A stretch of DNA of 64,000 bases, from the NCBI RefSeq assembly GCF_028912405.1, contig NZ_JAKELO010000002.1:1621276-1685275 (forward strand), given 5' to 3'. How positions within the stretch are numbered: position 1 is the first letter of the stretch; every line of letters starts with the position of its first letter. The stretch comes from Methanogenium marinum (GTDB lineage: Archaea; Halobacteriota; Methanomicrobia; Methanomicrobiales; Methanomicrobiaceae). This document shows positions 44,199 through 52,748 of this stretch, one piece after another. Position numbers and translations under genes: made by a program. The notes below the pieces were generated by a model. The model saw only the letters and a list, made by a program, of their open reading frames with translations, was not told the DNA's origin and ran no database searches.

Positions 44199-44795
44199 GT
44201 GCAGATACAAAAGAGGCGATGTGATGATGCCGGGTTTACCGGACTTGAGGGTGCCATTATCCTGATCGCTTTTGTCATTGTTGCCTCAGTATTTTCGTTC
44301 ATCATTCTGAATTCCGGTTTTTTTGCAACAGATACGGCACAGAAGGTCATCTATGCAGGTGTGGAACAGTCTGCATCATCCATGATGCTCGCCGGTGATG
44401 TATATGGCTACCGGGCACCCGGCCGGGATGCTGTGGATATGCTGCGCTTTACGGTTGGTCAGTCTGTCGGGGGAGGAAGGGCGGTAGATCTCAGCGGTTG
44501 CACAATTACATATATGACGTCTGAAAAAATTCTGGCCATCCAGCCAAACAGCACTCTTATATCGGGTACGCCACCTCTTCCAGGGATGTGGACAATAGCT
44601 GATGTATCTTCTGCCGGGGATTCATATCTCATCCAGTCAGATGAACAGGCGACTATTGTGATCCGTTTGCAGGAATCGGATGCGGCACTGGCAGGTGAAA
44701 AGATCACTATCACTCTTATTCCCCCTGTAGGTACTGCTGTCACCGTCATCCGAACGATCCCGGCTAAAATAGATGAAGTTACAATTCTTGTGTGA
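44199..44795 (+). CDS. Archaellin-type (class III signal peptide) filament subunit
   Basis: A 198-residue protein. The N-terminus D-D-A-G-F-T-G-L-E-G-A-I-I-L-I-A-F-V-I-V matches the class III signal peptide and hydrophobic core of archaellins, cleaved before FTGLE by the preflagellin peptidase FlaK. The rest is beta-rich and secreted. A GTG start at 44199 is preceded by GAGGGGG at 7-base spacing; the mature part begins about residue 13. No other fla genes are adjacent, so it is an orphan subunit or an archaellin-like pilin. Confidence 0.75.
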   Translation: MQIQKRRCDDAGFTGLEGAIILIAFVIVASVFSFIILNSGFFATDTAQKVIYAGVEQSASSMMLAGDVYGYRAPGRDAVDMLRFTVGQSVGGGRAVDLSGCTITYMTSEKILAIQPNSTLISGTPPLPGMWTIADVSSAGDSYLIQSDEQATIVIRLQESDAALAGEKITITLIPPVGTAVTVIRTIPAKIDEVTILV

Positions 44796-44827
44796 TTATC
44801 AGTAGTCAGGACTGCTCAATTTGATTT

Positions 44828-45127
44828 TTAATCCCATTGTGTTCCAAATATTGGTTCTTCATCGAACTGGCTGATACGTTTCGCATCTGCAGAGTAGGTA
44901 ACATCAACAGAGTTGCGGATTGCATTTTCAAGATGTTCTGCAGCGCTCCATACGGCTTCCCGCCTTGAATCAGCTCCACGAACCCGCATCTCGACCGTCA
45001 GTGTAACCAGCCATCCATCTTTCATATAAACATCCTGTCTTGTATCACCCAATCGCATGTCAGGATAATAAAGATATGGCAGGGTATAGATGGTTTTACC
45101 ACTTTTCCTCTGATATAATAAGCTCAT
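44828..45127 (-). CDS. Small uncharacterised protein
   Basis: A 99-residue soluble protein (MSLLYQRKSGKTIY...). It has predicted mixed alpha/beta character, with Tyr-, Arg- and Glu-rich segments and no cysteine. It starts at 45127 and is convergent with the archaellin gene. The frame is compact and free of overlaps, but no family is recognised, so it could be a real small gene or an open frame by chance. Confidence 0.5.
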   Translation of the reverse strand: MSLLYQRKSGKTIYTLPYLYYPDMRLGDTRQDVYMKDGWLVTLTVEMRVRGADSRREAVWSAAEHLENAIRNSVDVTYSADAKRISQFDEEPIFGTQWD

Positions 45128-45527
45128 TTGTAAATTGAACTGATTTTGTGTCTATTCGGTCATGTCCTGGTGAATCTGACTTCTCAATTTTGTATCTCTC
45201 TCTCTATCTGTGAGCAATAACCGAAAACAAGGGGGAATGACCATCAAAGAGAAGAATGTCATGCCGGAATGTCTGGCATTGGATATGTCATGCCTGATTT
45301 CTGATATATTTTGGATACGAACATGTGTCCCGTCAAAATAGTACCCGTCAATGTATCCATACCTCCTGTCCACAGATACAGAGACAATGCACAGGGAGGC
45401 CTCTCACATTATGCGGACGCCTTTACTCGTGTTATGTGAGAGAGAGAGAGAGAGAGAGAACCTGGTGTGAGTATTATACTCCTCTCCCCCGTGAGTAATC
45501 CTGCTGACGATAGTATTATAACCGGGT
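45128..45527. other. Gene-poor region with a (GA)n tract
   Basis: A 400-base stretch before the AI-2E transporter gene. It holds a (TC)5 tract at 45195-45205 and the (GA)11 repeat described separately. An open frame on the minus strand (45152-45373) has no recognisable motif. The TATA-like TATTATAA at about 45512 lies so close to the transporter ATG that a start at 45546 may be the real one. Confidence 0.4.
45438..45459. repeat. (GA)11 dinucleotide microsatellite
   Basis: Eleven uninterrupted GA units. Simple dinucleotide tracts of this length are rare in archaeal genomes and are prone to slippage. A complementary (TC)5 tract lies 233 bases to the left, which could pair with it in DNA or RNA. 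Confidence 0.9.
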
Positions 45528-46580
45528 ATGAAGTATAGCCCCCCAATGAATGACGGAAGAAGGAGAAGAGACTGGTTTGTCATTGCCATTTTGGTTTTTC
45601 TGGTTCTCCTGATCACTCTGGTGTTCCGTGAACTGCTCAATCCCATCATTATTGCAGGAGCACTTGCAGTGGTTCTGATACCCTTTCACAATGGGCTGAA
45701 GAAGCATATCCGACCGTCGCTTTCATCCATTTTCATCACAACCGGCGTGGTCATCTTTATTGTGGTTATGCTGCTGGTCTCCTTTGGTGTCATCTTTGCA
45801 AACGGGGAGTATATTCAGGAGGTCTTTAATAGCATCTTTGCCTGGCTTTCCATAGGTGGGGGGGTATTTGGCATGTCTGTCAACCCGTTTGTCCTGGATA
45901 TTCAGTCAATTGTCGATAGTATCATCGCTGCAGTGACAGGCTCTATTGGTGAAATTCTTGGTGCAACCGCCTATTACTCAATCATTTTCATGATTCTCTT
46001 CCTCTTCCTGTATCTCTGTATTCTGTACGGGGAACAGATTTTTCATCAAATATGGGCTCTTGTACCGGAAGAATCGAGACCAAAACTCTCTATTCTCAAT
46101 GTGCTCCTCTCAGACACACTCTACTCCCTTATCATTGTCCACGTGGGAATCGCTCTGATTGTCTTTATAGCTGCCCTGCCGTTCTTCACCTTCCTCGGAT
46201 ATGGGCATGTACTCTTCTGGTCGATTGTCTGTGCGATATTTGCATTAATTCCCGTATTTGGGCCGGTTATTATCGTAGCATTTCTTGCCGTCTATGCCTT
46301 ATCTCTCGGGGATTACTTTGGAGTGGCACTGATACTGCTGATAGGCTGGCCTCTCCTGTGTGCTATTCCTGACTGGTATCTGCGCCCCGTTTTTATGGGA
46401 AAACGCTCAAAAATGAATGCTGTCCTGATATTTATTGCCCTGTTTGGTGGAATTGCTATTATGGGGGTGATGGGTTTTCTGTACGGGCCGCTGGCACTTG
46501 CCATCCTGACAGGAGTATATCGGATTTTGTTTATTGAGTTTTGTGGTGAAAATCAGTCATTTCACTCAAAAAATACCTGA
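45528..46580 (+). CDS. AI-2E/TqsA-family membrane transporter
   Basis: A 350-residue polytopic membrane protein with seven to eight helices. It carries the family landmarks FRELLNPIIIAGALAVVLIP and FGPVIIVAFLAVYALSLGDY, ending in FLYGPLALAILTGVYRI. The PF01594 family includes the AI-2 exporter TqsA and Na+/H+ antiporters; the substrate here is unknown. The N-terminal 10 residues are basic (DGRRRRDW). A second ATG at 45546 fits the TATA spacing better as a leaderless start. Confidence 0.8.
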   Translation: MKYSPPMNDGRRRRDWFVIAILVFLVLLITLVFRELLNPIIIAGALAVVLIPFHNGLKKHIRPSLSSIFITTGVVIFIVVMLLVSFGVIFANGEYIQEVFNSIFAWLSIGGGVFGMSVNPFVLDIQSIVDSIIAAVTGSIGEILGATAYYSIIFMILFLFLYLCILYGEQIFHQIWALVPEESRPKLSILNVLLSDTLYSLIIVHVGIALIVFIAALPFFTFLGYGHVLFWSIVCAIFALIPVFGPVIIVAFLAVYALSLGDYFGVALILLIGWPLLCAIPDWYLRPVFMGKRSKMNAVLIFIALFGGIAIMGVMGFLYGPLALAILTGVYRILFIEFCGENQSFHSKNT

Positions 46581-46752
46581 TTTTGCTGTATTTATATGCT
46601 GATGCAAAGGACTATTTTCGGGGTACGCCTATTTTCTCCCGTAAAATATATGTGGCCGCTACTGTTGTGATTGAAGAGTCTGAGGGCGAAGAAGAAGGTG
46701 AAATCTTCCGGATATTCAGTCCTTCTGATATCTGCTGGTTTTTCACCGGCAC

Positions 46753-47145
46753 CTAATCATGCCAGCGGGAGTCACCACTGGCAGTGATGTCCTTTTTCCA
46801 GATCGGCACATATCGTTTAATCTCTTCAATAATATACCGGCACCCGGCAAATCCCTCCTCACGATGAGCGGAACCTGCGATAATGACCAAAATTGTCTCC
46901 CCTGTCTGGAGGAGACCGTCCCGGTGAATGATATCAACTGAAATGAGCCCATGTTTTTCGGTTGCTTCCGCTGCAATTGTGGTGAGATCAGCGATTGCTG
47001 TGGTTCGGTCTGCCTCAAATTCGATTGCCTCAATACCATCGTCACGCACGGTGCCTACAAAGACTACCTGAGCACCCATATGGGTGTTACGCGACTGTTG
47101 TATGAGTGCTCCAATGTCAATATCATCTTTCTGTATGGAAATCAT
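46753..47145 (-). CDS. moaE: Molybdopterin synthase catalytic subunit MoaE
   Basis: A 130-residue protein with VVFVGTVRD, DIIHRDGLLQTGE and the catalytic lysine end PIWKKDITASGDSRW. MoaE with thiocarboxylated MoaD inserts the dithiolene sulfurs into precursor Z to make molybdopterin for molybdenum or tungsten enzymes such as formylmethanofuran dehydrogenase. It is 6 bases from moaD in the same direction. Confidence 0.9.
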   Translation of the reverse strand: MISIQKDDIDIGALIQQSRNTHMGAQVVFVGTVRDDGIEAIEFEADRTTAIADLTTIAAEATEKHGLISVDIIHRDGLLQTGETILVIIAGSAHREEGFAGCRYIIEEIKRYVPIWKKDITASGDSRWHD

Positions 47146-47151
47146 GTATTT

Positions 47152-47427
47152 TTATCCTCCTGATACTGGTGGATAGATCACCAGTGTATCACCATCTGCA
47201 AGCGTTGTTTCATCTGTCTCTCCGGTAGATAACCGCCTCCCGTTAAGGGTTATGGTAATGTGTGGATGAAGTGTGCCATCCGGGGTAAAGAGTGTGTCTC
47301 TGCACTCTTTCTCTTTACAAAGGAGTGAAAGCACGGTTTTAGGCGAGGCGAAACTGTCGGTTTCAATCAGTTTTTCTGTTCCGAATATCTCACGGAAGCG
47401 GGCAAAACTGCGAATTGTTATTCTCAT
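47152..47427 (-). CDS. moaD: MoaD-type sulfur carrier
   Basis: A 91-residue beta-grasp protein ending in the diagnostic double glycine (PPVSGG), which is adenylated and thiocarboxylated. Earlier parts (RITIRSFARFREIFG, LNGRRLSTGETDETTLADGD) match the ubiquitin-like fold. It supplies sulfur to MoaE. The pair suits an organism that makes pterin-based tungsten/molybdenum cofactors. Confidence 0.88.
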   Translation of the reverse strand: MRITIRSFARFREIFGTEKLIETDSFASPKTVLSLLCKEKECRDTLFTPDGTLHPHITITLNGRRLSTGETDETTLADGDTLVIYPPVSGG

Positions 47428-47558
47428 TTTATTTTACTCTCCTGTGTAATATCTCTGGTTTCATATCTGTATCTTCTGCTCAAGGGAATCATATCTATCT
47501 TTTATCCGGGACATTCCTGAAACGTATTCCGGGATTGGAGAGTATTTGTGGTTGTGGC

Positions 47559-47906
47559 TTAGATAAAACAGTCATCACCACTGCGATACGCATTCAGCAT
47601 TTCACGCCGGACACTTTTGCCAAGCTGCTCTGTTACCTGTTCGAGAAGGGCGGCAAAGTAGTCGGGAGGAAGGCAACAAAGGCTCTCTTCGCCGGTGGTG
47701 ATGAGCGTAGTGAGATATTCAAGCTCATCTGCTGTCAGGCGGTTTATTCGTTCTCTGAAGTCATCTGCATTCGTCGCATAATGGTTTGCAACAGGTGGCA
47801 GGACAGAGCGATAGGTGACTCCTGACCCTGAACAGAGCAGGTCATCGCACTCTGGTGCACATTTTTTAAGAATTTTTTGGTCTTTCTCAGAGAGTATGCG
47901 TGCCAT
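47559..47906 (-). CDS. Uncharacterised protein next to moaD
   Basis: About 115 residues, soluble, rich in Leu, Glu and Arg, with several Cys (CAPECDDLLC and LCCLPPDY). The ATG at 47906 has a GAGGA-like Shine-Dalgarno upstream. I recognise no family. It is on the same strand as moaD and moaE, 130 bases upstream, so it could belong to the same unit; this is weak evidence. Confidence 0.55.
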   Translation of the reverse strand: MARILSEKDQKILKKCAPECDDLLCSGSGVTYRSVLPPVANHYATNADDFRERINRLTADELEYLTTLITTGEESLCCLPPDYFAALLEQVTEQLGKSVRREMLNAYRSGDDCFI

Positions 47907-47930
47907 GTGTCTGTGTTTCCTCACGGATTT

Positions 47931-48467
47931 TTATTGTGGTGTGTTTGTCGTGTGTGAGAACGCTTCCGGATAGTGTACAACCCCATGTACGTCACGGAGG
48001 GCATTTGTCTCGAGGCTGAGGACCATGAATGCTCCTTCGGGAACCTCCCATGGCGGTTTTATTTCATGCGCTTTTGCTGATTCAAACCGGAATCTGCGGT
48101 AGTATCCAGGCTCACCGAGTACAACGATGATTTTCGTTCCTTTCTGGTAGGATCGGTGAATGCCTTCTTCAATGAGTGCGGTGCCGATTCCCTGGTTCCG
48201 GAATTTTGAAAGCACTGCCATGGGGGCAAGAGCGAGGGCAGGTGTCTCATCGCAGTCTTTCGCACGGATAACCACCGGCGAGAAGAGCACGTAACCGACG
48301 ATGGTTTCATCCTCAATACAGACAAGTGAGAGTTCAGGATCATAGGTATCAGAATTACGGATCAGAGAGACCAGTTCGGCCTCGTCCTCCCGGCTGAATG
48401 CATCAGTGAGAACCGCAGCAATACCTGCAGCGTCATCCGGTTCTTCTGATCTGATAGTCCATTCCAT
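47931..48467 (-). CDS. GNAT-family N-acetyltransferase
   Basis: A 178-residue protein with the acetyl-CoA-binding sequence VLSKFRNQGIGTALIEEGI (Q-x-x-G-x-G/A type) and FSPVVIRAKDCDETPALALAP before it. It ends in GYYRRFRFESAKA. It resembles the YhbS-like N-acetyltransferase group. The acceptor is unknown. It is the first gene of a minus-strand set that continues with the small protein and moaD/moaE. Confidence 0.8.
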   Translation of the reverse strand: MEWTIRSEEPDDAAGIAAVLTDAFSREDEAELVSLIRNSDTYDPELSLVCIEDETIVGYVLFSPVVIRAKDCDETPALALAPMAVLSKFRNQGIGTALIEEGIHRSYQKGTKIIVVLGEPGYYRRFRFESAKAHEIKPPWEVPEGAFMVLSLETNALRDVHGVVHYPEAFSHTTNTPQ

Positions 48468-48661
48468 AATAATAATACGTATGGTGCTGCCCGCTAAAAT
48501 ACCTGCATGTTTTCATCGGTGGCAGATGCACAATATTCATTGTGTGCAGGTATGTGTCACACGAGTGCCATCAGACAAATATGGAGGATTCATCGCCGGA
48601 TTTCACCATCCGGTGCCAGAGATGATTTGAGACAACCAGGGGAAACCGAAAAAAGGTATGA

Positions 48662-49222
48662 TTATTTCTGTGCCATAAGGCCGGTTATCGTAACAACGAT
48701 ACCCCACGCAATCAGGAATATGCCCATAACATAGATGACGGTTGCCGTTGCCATCAGTGGGTATATCATTACATAGAATCCAAGGAGGATTGCGATGATG
48801 CCTGCAATGATGAGGAGCACTTTGTACCAGGTACTGTCTTTCCCGGTAAATGCCTGGAATATATTCGTAAATCCTGTCAGGAATGCCCAGAAGGCAATAA
48901 GGTAGGTCATGAGGAACCATGCACTGAGGATACTGGTGAATACCATCAGGCCGAGGATAATTGAAAGCACACCCAGAATTATGAGTGCAATCGAACGTCC
49001 TGTTCCGCCTTCGTGCGGTTTTAAAGCCTGCACGACTGTAATAATTCCCCAGACCACCACAAAAGCACCGATGAAGTAGCCTAAAAAGAGCGTCACATAT
49101 CCTGGCATGATCACACAGAATATGCCAAATATAACTGCAATGATTCCCATGAGAACAAAAGTCCACCATGAAGGGGTGAAATCCATTGCTCCTGCTGTCT
49201 CGTTTTCAATGATATCGGTCAT
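48662..49222 (-). CDS. HdeD/DUF308-family membrane protein
   Basis: A 186-residue protein with six hydrophobic helices arranged as pairs (FVLMGIIAVIFGIFCVIMPG, then GYFIGAFVVVWGI and so on), each ending in a glycine-rich turn. This matches the DUF308/HdeD acid-resistance-like membrane family. Function in archaea is unknown. It ends near a region of about 195 bases before the GNAT gene and stands alone. Confidence 0.75.
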   Translation of the reverse strand: MTDIIENETAGAMDFTPSWWTFVLMGIIAVIFGIFCVIMPGYVTLFLGYFIGAFVVVWGIITVVQALKPHEGGTGRSIALIILGVLSIILGLMVFTSILSAWFLMTYLIAFWAFLTGFTNIFQAFTGKDSTWYKVLLIIAGIIAILLGFYVMIYPLMATATVIYVMGIFLIAWGIVVTITGLMAQK

Positions 49223-49634
49223 AGTTTTTCACTATCGCAATGGTATGTGAATGTGGTATTTAATATGTCCGAAAAATGTGATGATTTTGGCTGTGGATGG
49301 GCCTTTGGATTGATGAAAACAGTATGAATTTTTAAATTTTCATGTATTCGGATAACTGCAGGAGATGCAGTCTGGTCGGATATGGTTCCCCTTCGGGAGG
49401 TGATGCTGGAACAGATCTCGCATGAGCATTTTGTCCGATCCATATATTTTTATCTCGTTTTGTCTTTTTATTGGTATTTGCAGGGAAATTGCCTATGATG
49501 TGCCCAGCGTTACTCATGAAGTCTGTTCCTGAGAGTGTCTGGGGAGAGTGTAGCAATTTATCTTATTTGTCCCTGTAGCACCTGTTTTTATCTTATTTTA
49601 TGTTCGAAATGAGCTGTTTTCTTTTGGATTACGG
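49223..49634. other. Intergenic region with no recognised gene
   Basis: About 410 AT-rich bases. It includes one small hairpin-capable sequence (CTGCA-GGAGA-TGCAG near 49357-49371) and a GTGATGA motif near 49278, but no complete box C/D RNA or other recognised gene. The right end is the 3' flank of dinB. Confidence 0.4.
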
Positions 49635-50732
49635 TCATCCTGAGTTTTCTGAAAACGCATCCAGTGTCATCTGCCCGTCACCTGTCCGTTCAAGCCCGGA
49701 GACAGAGATACCAATCAGACGGACCGGAGTGGTGGTGAGAAACGGAAGAATAAGTGATTGAGCTGTTTGTTCAATCTGGTCATCGCGGTCAGTTGCATGG
49801 CTGAAAGATGATGCCTTTGTCCGGGTTATAAATCCCCGGTAACGAATTTTCACGGTTACCGTACTGCAACGTCTCCCATCCTTCCTGAGGCGCCTGCATA
49901 CCTCTGCTGTGAGAGAGGTAAGGGTCTGGCATATGTACTGTGCGTCTGTCACATCTTTGGGAAAGGTTCGTTCCTTACCAATGGATTTCCGTTCACCTCT
50001 GTCTGCAACAGGGGTATCATCGATACCATTGGCACGTGCATGCATTACGAAACCCCATTTTCCGAGTTTTGTTCTGAGCAGACCGGGGTCTGCTTTTGCG
50101 AGGTCTCCTGCGGTTGTGATGCCCAGTGATGCAAGTCGTTCTTCTGCTTTTTTTCCGATACCGGGAATTTTTCTCACCGGAAGAGGTGATAGGAATGATG
50201 TGGTATTGTTTGGTCTGATAATGGTCATACCATCCGGTTTTTGGAAATCAGATGCAATTTTTGCGATTGTCTTATTTGGCCCGATACCGACGGAACACGT
50301 AATTCCGTGGTGGGATTTGACAATATTTTTTATTTCTGTTCCCAAAGCCTCTGCTGCGGTATATGACCCACATGAAGAAATATCACAATACGCCTCATCC
50401 ACACTCACCTGAGCAAATATATCGGCAAATGGCCTGATGGCGTCCATAATTTCTGCTGATACCTGACAGTACAACGCGTGGTTAACCGGCAGGTAGACTG
50501 CTTCCGGACAGCGCACATATGCCTCACTGATAGGCATCGCACTCCGGATACCATACCCACGTGCCTCATATGAACACGTACAGACAACGCCACGTCCCCT
50601 CCCGTTTTTCGGGTCAGCACCAACGACCACCGGCTGACCCGTAAGGGCTGTATTTTCCCGGACTTCAACAGATGCAAAGAAACTATCCATGTCCACATGA
50701 AGGATGATTCGTTCTGTCTGTGCTCTGTGCAT
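49635..50732 (-). CDS. dinB: DNA polymerase IV (DinB family)
   Basis: About 365 residues. The Y-family catalytic residues are visible in ILHVDMDSFFASVE and VSVDEAYCDIS. The helix-hairpin-helix in the little-finger linker is LPVRKIPGIGKKAEERL, and the C-terminus ends MTLDAF, close to a sliding-clamp-binding motif. It performs translesion synthesis. The start at 50732 (MHRAQTERIILHVDMD) is used because the upstream extension is not conserved. It is divergent from the defence module. Confidence 0.9.
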   Translation of the reverse strand: MHRAQTERIILHVDMDSFFASVEVRENTALTGQPVVVGADPKNGRGRGVVCTCSYEARGYGIRSAMPISEAYVRCPEAVYLPVNHALYCQVSAEIMDAIRPFADIFAQVSVDEAYCDISSCGSYTAAEALGTEIKNIVKSHHGITCSVGIGPNKTIAKIASDFQKPDGMTIIRPNNTTSFLSPLPVRKIPGIGKKAEERLASLGITTAGDLAKADPGLLRTKLGKWGFVMHARANGIDDTPVADRGERKSIGKERTFPKDVTDAQYICQTLTSLTAEVCRRLRKDGRRCSTVTVKIRYRGFITRTKASSFSHATDRDDQIEQTAQSLILPFLTTTPVRLIGISVSGLERTGDGQMTLDAFSENSG

Positions 50733-51020
50733 ATTCTGTGTCCTCTCTTCTGGCAGGTTTCTCTGTATTATTTCAGGACGTGGGATATTAGAAGGTTTAC
50801 CGTGTGATGTGAAACTAAAAAAGACTGGATTTCCGGGAGATTGATACGGTTTTCCAGGCAGAGGTATCATTGGTCTGTTGTAATTTGGCGTATGGTGTAA
50901 TTCCAGCGTCCTTGCCGTTTTCAGATGAAACGGTAGATGGTACATACTATCCTCATTTTCCTCGCCTGTTTTTTTGTTGGGCACAACCTAATATCATCTC
51001 GGGTAGAATACCGGGTACCT

Positions 51021-52748
51021 ATGTCACTCAAGACACTCCTCGTTACTCCGGCAGGTAAGGAGAAAGTCTGGGATGTTCCCGGCAGGAATCCACCGGATGC
51101 GGTACGGGCGCGAGATGCCTTTACTGGTCGTTTTGCGCGCCGGTGTGCTCAATATGCCCGGATACACTACCCGAAGGACTGGGCGATTCTCTCGCCAAAC
51201 TTTGGGTATCTTCTCCCGGATGATGAGGTACGTAATTATCGTAATGATGAATTTGGGGAATACAGCCTCGAGTTTGATACTATCCGTGAAAATGCAGATT
51301 ATGATGGTCTTCTGGGGTATGATTCAGTCATTTTTCTTGGAAATCGTGAGGATTATGGAGGGTACATTGATGTGGTCAGGCAGACCTTTACCGGAAGTTG
51401 GGTGGAGGTGCCGCTTGAACATGCTGCATCAGGGGGCGAGATGCTTGGTCATCTTGTTGACTCCCTTACACGAGGGAGTCCGCTGCGCAGCAATATCATT
51501 CATCTTTCCCGGATACGGGTTGGGGGTCTCTTTGGGCAACTGACTCATGACATATCTCTGTTTCCGGAAGATTCCCTCTCAATAATCACCGCACCGAATG
51601 GATATGGGAAGACGACCATCCTCCGGATACTCCGGGCTGTCTTTGTGGGCAATGTAGATGAACTCCGGACACTTCCCTTTGAATCCACAGAACTGGAATT
51701 TATTCGGGATGACTCCACTGAACTGGATGTTCGTGATATTCTTCTGATTGAAAAACATCAACGTTCACAGTTTCCTCTGAGAATTGATATATCGTTTACG
51801 TATAAGCGTGGTGGAGATGAGGATACACGGTCTTTTGTGCTCGAAGATGGAGAATATGACAGTGATGTGGTATCCGCAGAACTTGCGGGAATTATTCCGC
51901 CGGTGCCGGTGAAGTATATCTCTGCCCAGCGCCTCTGGCATGACCGGAATCATAAGATGGGCATAACCGGTGATCTTCTGGCCTCGTATAACCGTAACCA
52001 TGAGAGGGCATATGAACTCACGATCCTTGCATATGCAGATGACATAATCCGGCGGATTCAGGCACTTCTCGCAGATTATGCTTCAATTGCTCAGGAACTG
52101 GATGCCACATACCCCGCCCGTTTCCTGCAGGCACTCCTGGATGGTGTTTCTACTCCTTCAGCAACAGAGATAGAGACAGATCTCATTCATCTGCAGAAAG
52201 AGCGGGAATCATTTGAAACTCTCGGTTTTCTTCCATATACCCGGCTTGATGAAGGGGATGTGATGATATCCCCCGGCAGAATTCCGGATGACCGAGGTGT
52301 CAGGACAGCAATCTATCTGTATATTGCTGATTCCCGGGAAAAATACCAGATATTTGGGGGGCTGAAACAGAAGATTGACCTTTTGGAGGAAATAATCAAC
52401 GAATTATTTTTGAATATTGATCTCACGGTTGACATCGAGAGCGGTTTCCTCCTGAAATTTATGGGGAGTGATCCTGTTCGACCTGAATCCCTCTCCTCCG
52501 GCGAACAGAATCAACTGGTCATGTATTATGATCTTATTTTTAAGACTGATCCCGGCACACTGGTACTCATTGATGAACCTGAAATTTCTCTGCATGTGGT
52601 TTGGCAGCGAAAATTTTTAGACACCATTTTAGGTATCATCGGAATAACAGGTTCGGATTTCATCCTCGCCACCCATTCCCCGCAGCTAATTCATACACAC
52701 TGGGACAAAACTATTGACTTATCAGGGAACTATCCCGATGAAGGGTAA
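51021..52748 (+). CDS. DUF6884-like domain fused to ABC-type AAA ATPase; candidate defence ATPase (AriA-like)
   Basis: A 575-residue protein. Residues 1-130 resemble the YaaA/DUF6884 fold (AFTGRFARRCAQYA, DWAILSPNFGYLLPDDEV, YDSVIFLGNRED). Residues 160-575 are a AAA_15/AAA_21-type ABC ATPase: Walker A APNGYGKTT (191-199), signature SLSSGEQNQL (490-499), Walker B LVLIDEPE (514-521) and H-loop ATHSPQL (550-556), with a helical insert between. AAA_15 ATPases paired with a DUF4435 protein define the PARIS anti-phage system (AriA/AriB). A DUF6884 N-terminus would be an unusual addition. It overlaps the DUF4435 gene by 11 bases. The ATG at 51021 has a weak ribosome site. Confidence 0.72.
   Translation: MSLKTLLVTPAGKEKVWDVPGRNPPDAVRARDAFTGRFARRCAQYARIHYPKDWAILSPNFGYLLPDDEVRNYRNDEFGEYSLEFDTIRENADYDGLLGYDSVIFLGNREDYGGYIDVVRQTFTGSWVEVPLEHAASGGEMLGHLVDSLTRGSPLRSNIIHLSRIRVGGLFGQLTHDISLFPEDSLSIITAPNGYGKTTILRILRAVFVGNVDELRTLPFESTELEFIRDDSTELDVRDILLIEKHQRSQFPLRIDISFTYKRGGDEDTRSFVLEDGEYDSDVVSAELAGIIPPVPVKYISAQRLWHDRNHKMGITGDLLASYNRNHERAYELTILAYADDIIRRIQALLADYASIAQELDATYPARFLQALLDGVSTPSATEIETDLIHLQKERESFETLGFLPYTRLDEGDVMISPGRIPDDRGVRTAIYLYIADSREKYQIFGGLKQKIDLLEEIINELFLNIDLTVDIESGFLLKFMGSDPVRPESLSSGEQNQLVMYYDLIFKTDPGTLVLIDEPEISLHVVWQRKFLDTILGIIGITGSDFILATHSPQLIHTHWDKTIDLSGNYPDEG

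Noticed and set aside
45152-45373. 73-residue minus-strand frame
   Set aside because: No ribosome site, no recognisable motif and low-complexity flanks; not enough to call a gene.
49270-49330. Possible box C/D small RNA (GTGATGA near 49278)
   Set aside because: No CUGA box D at a suitable distance was found.
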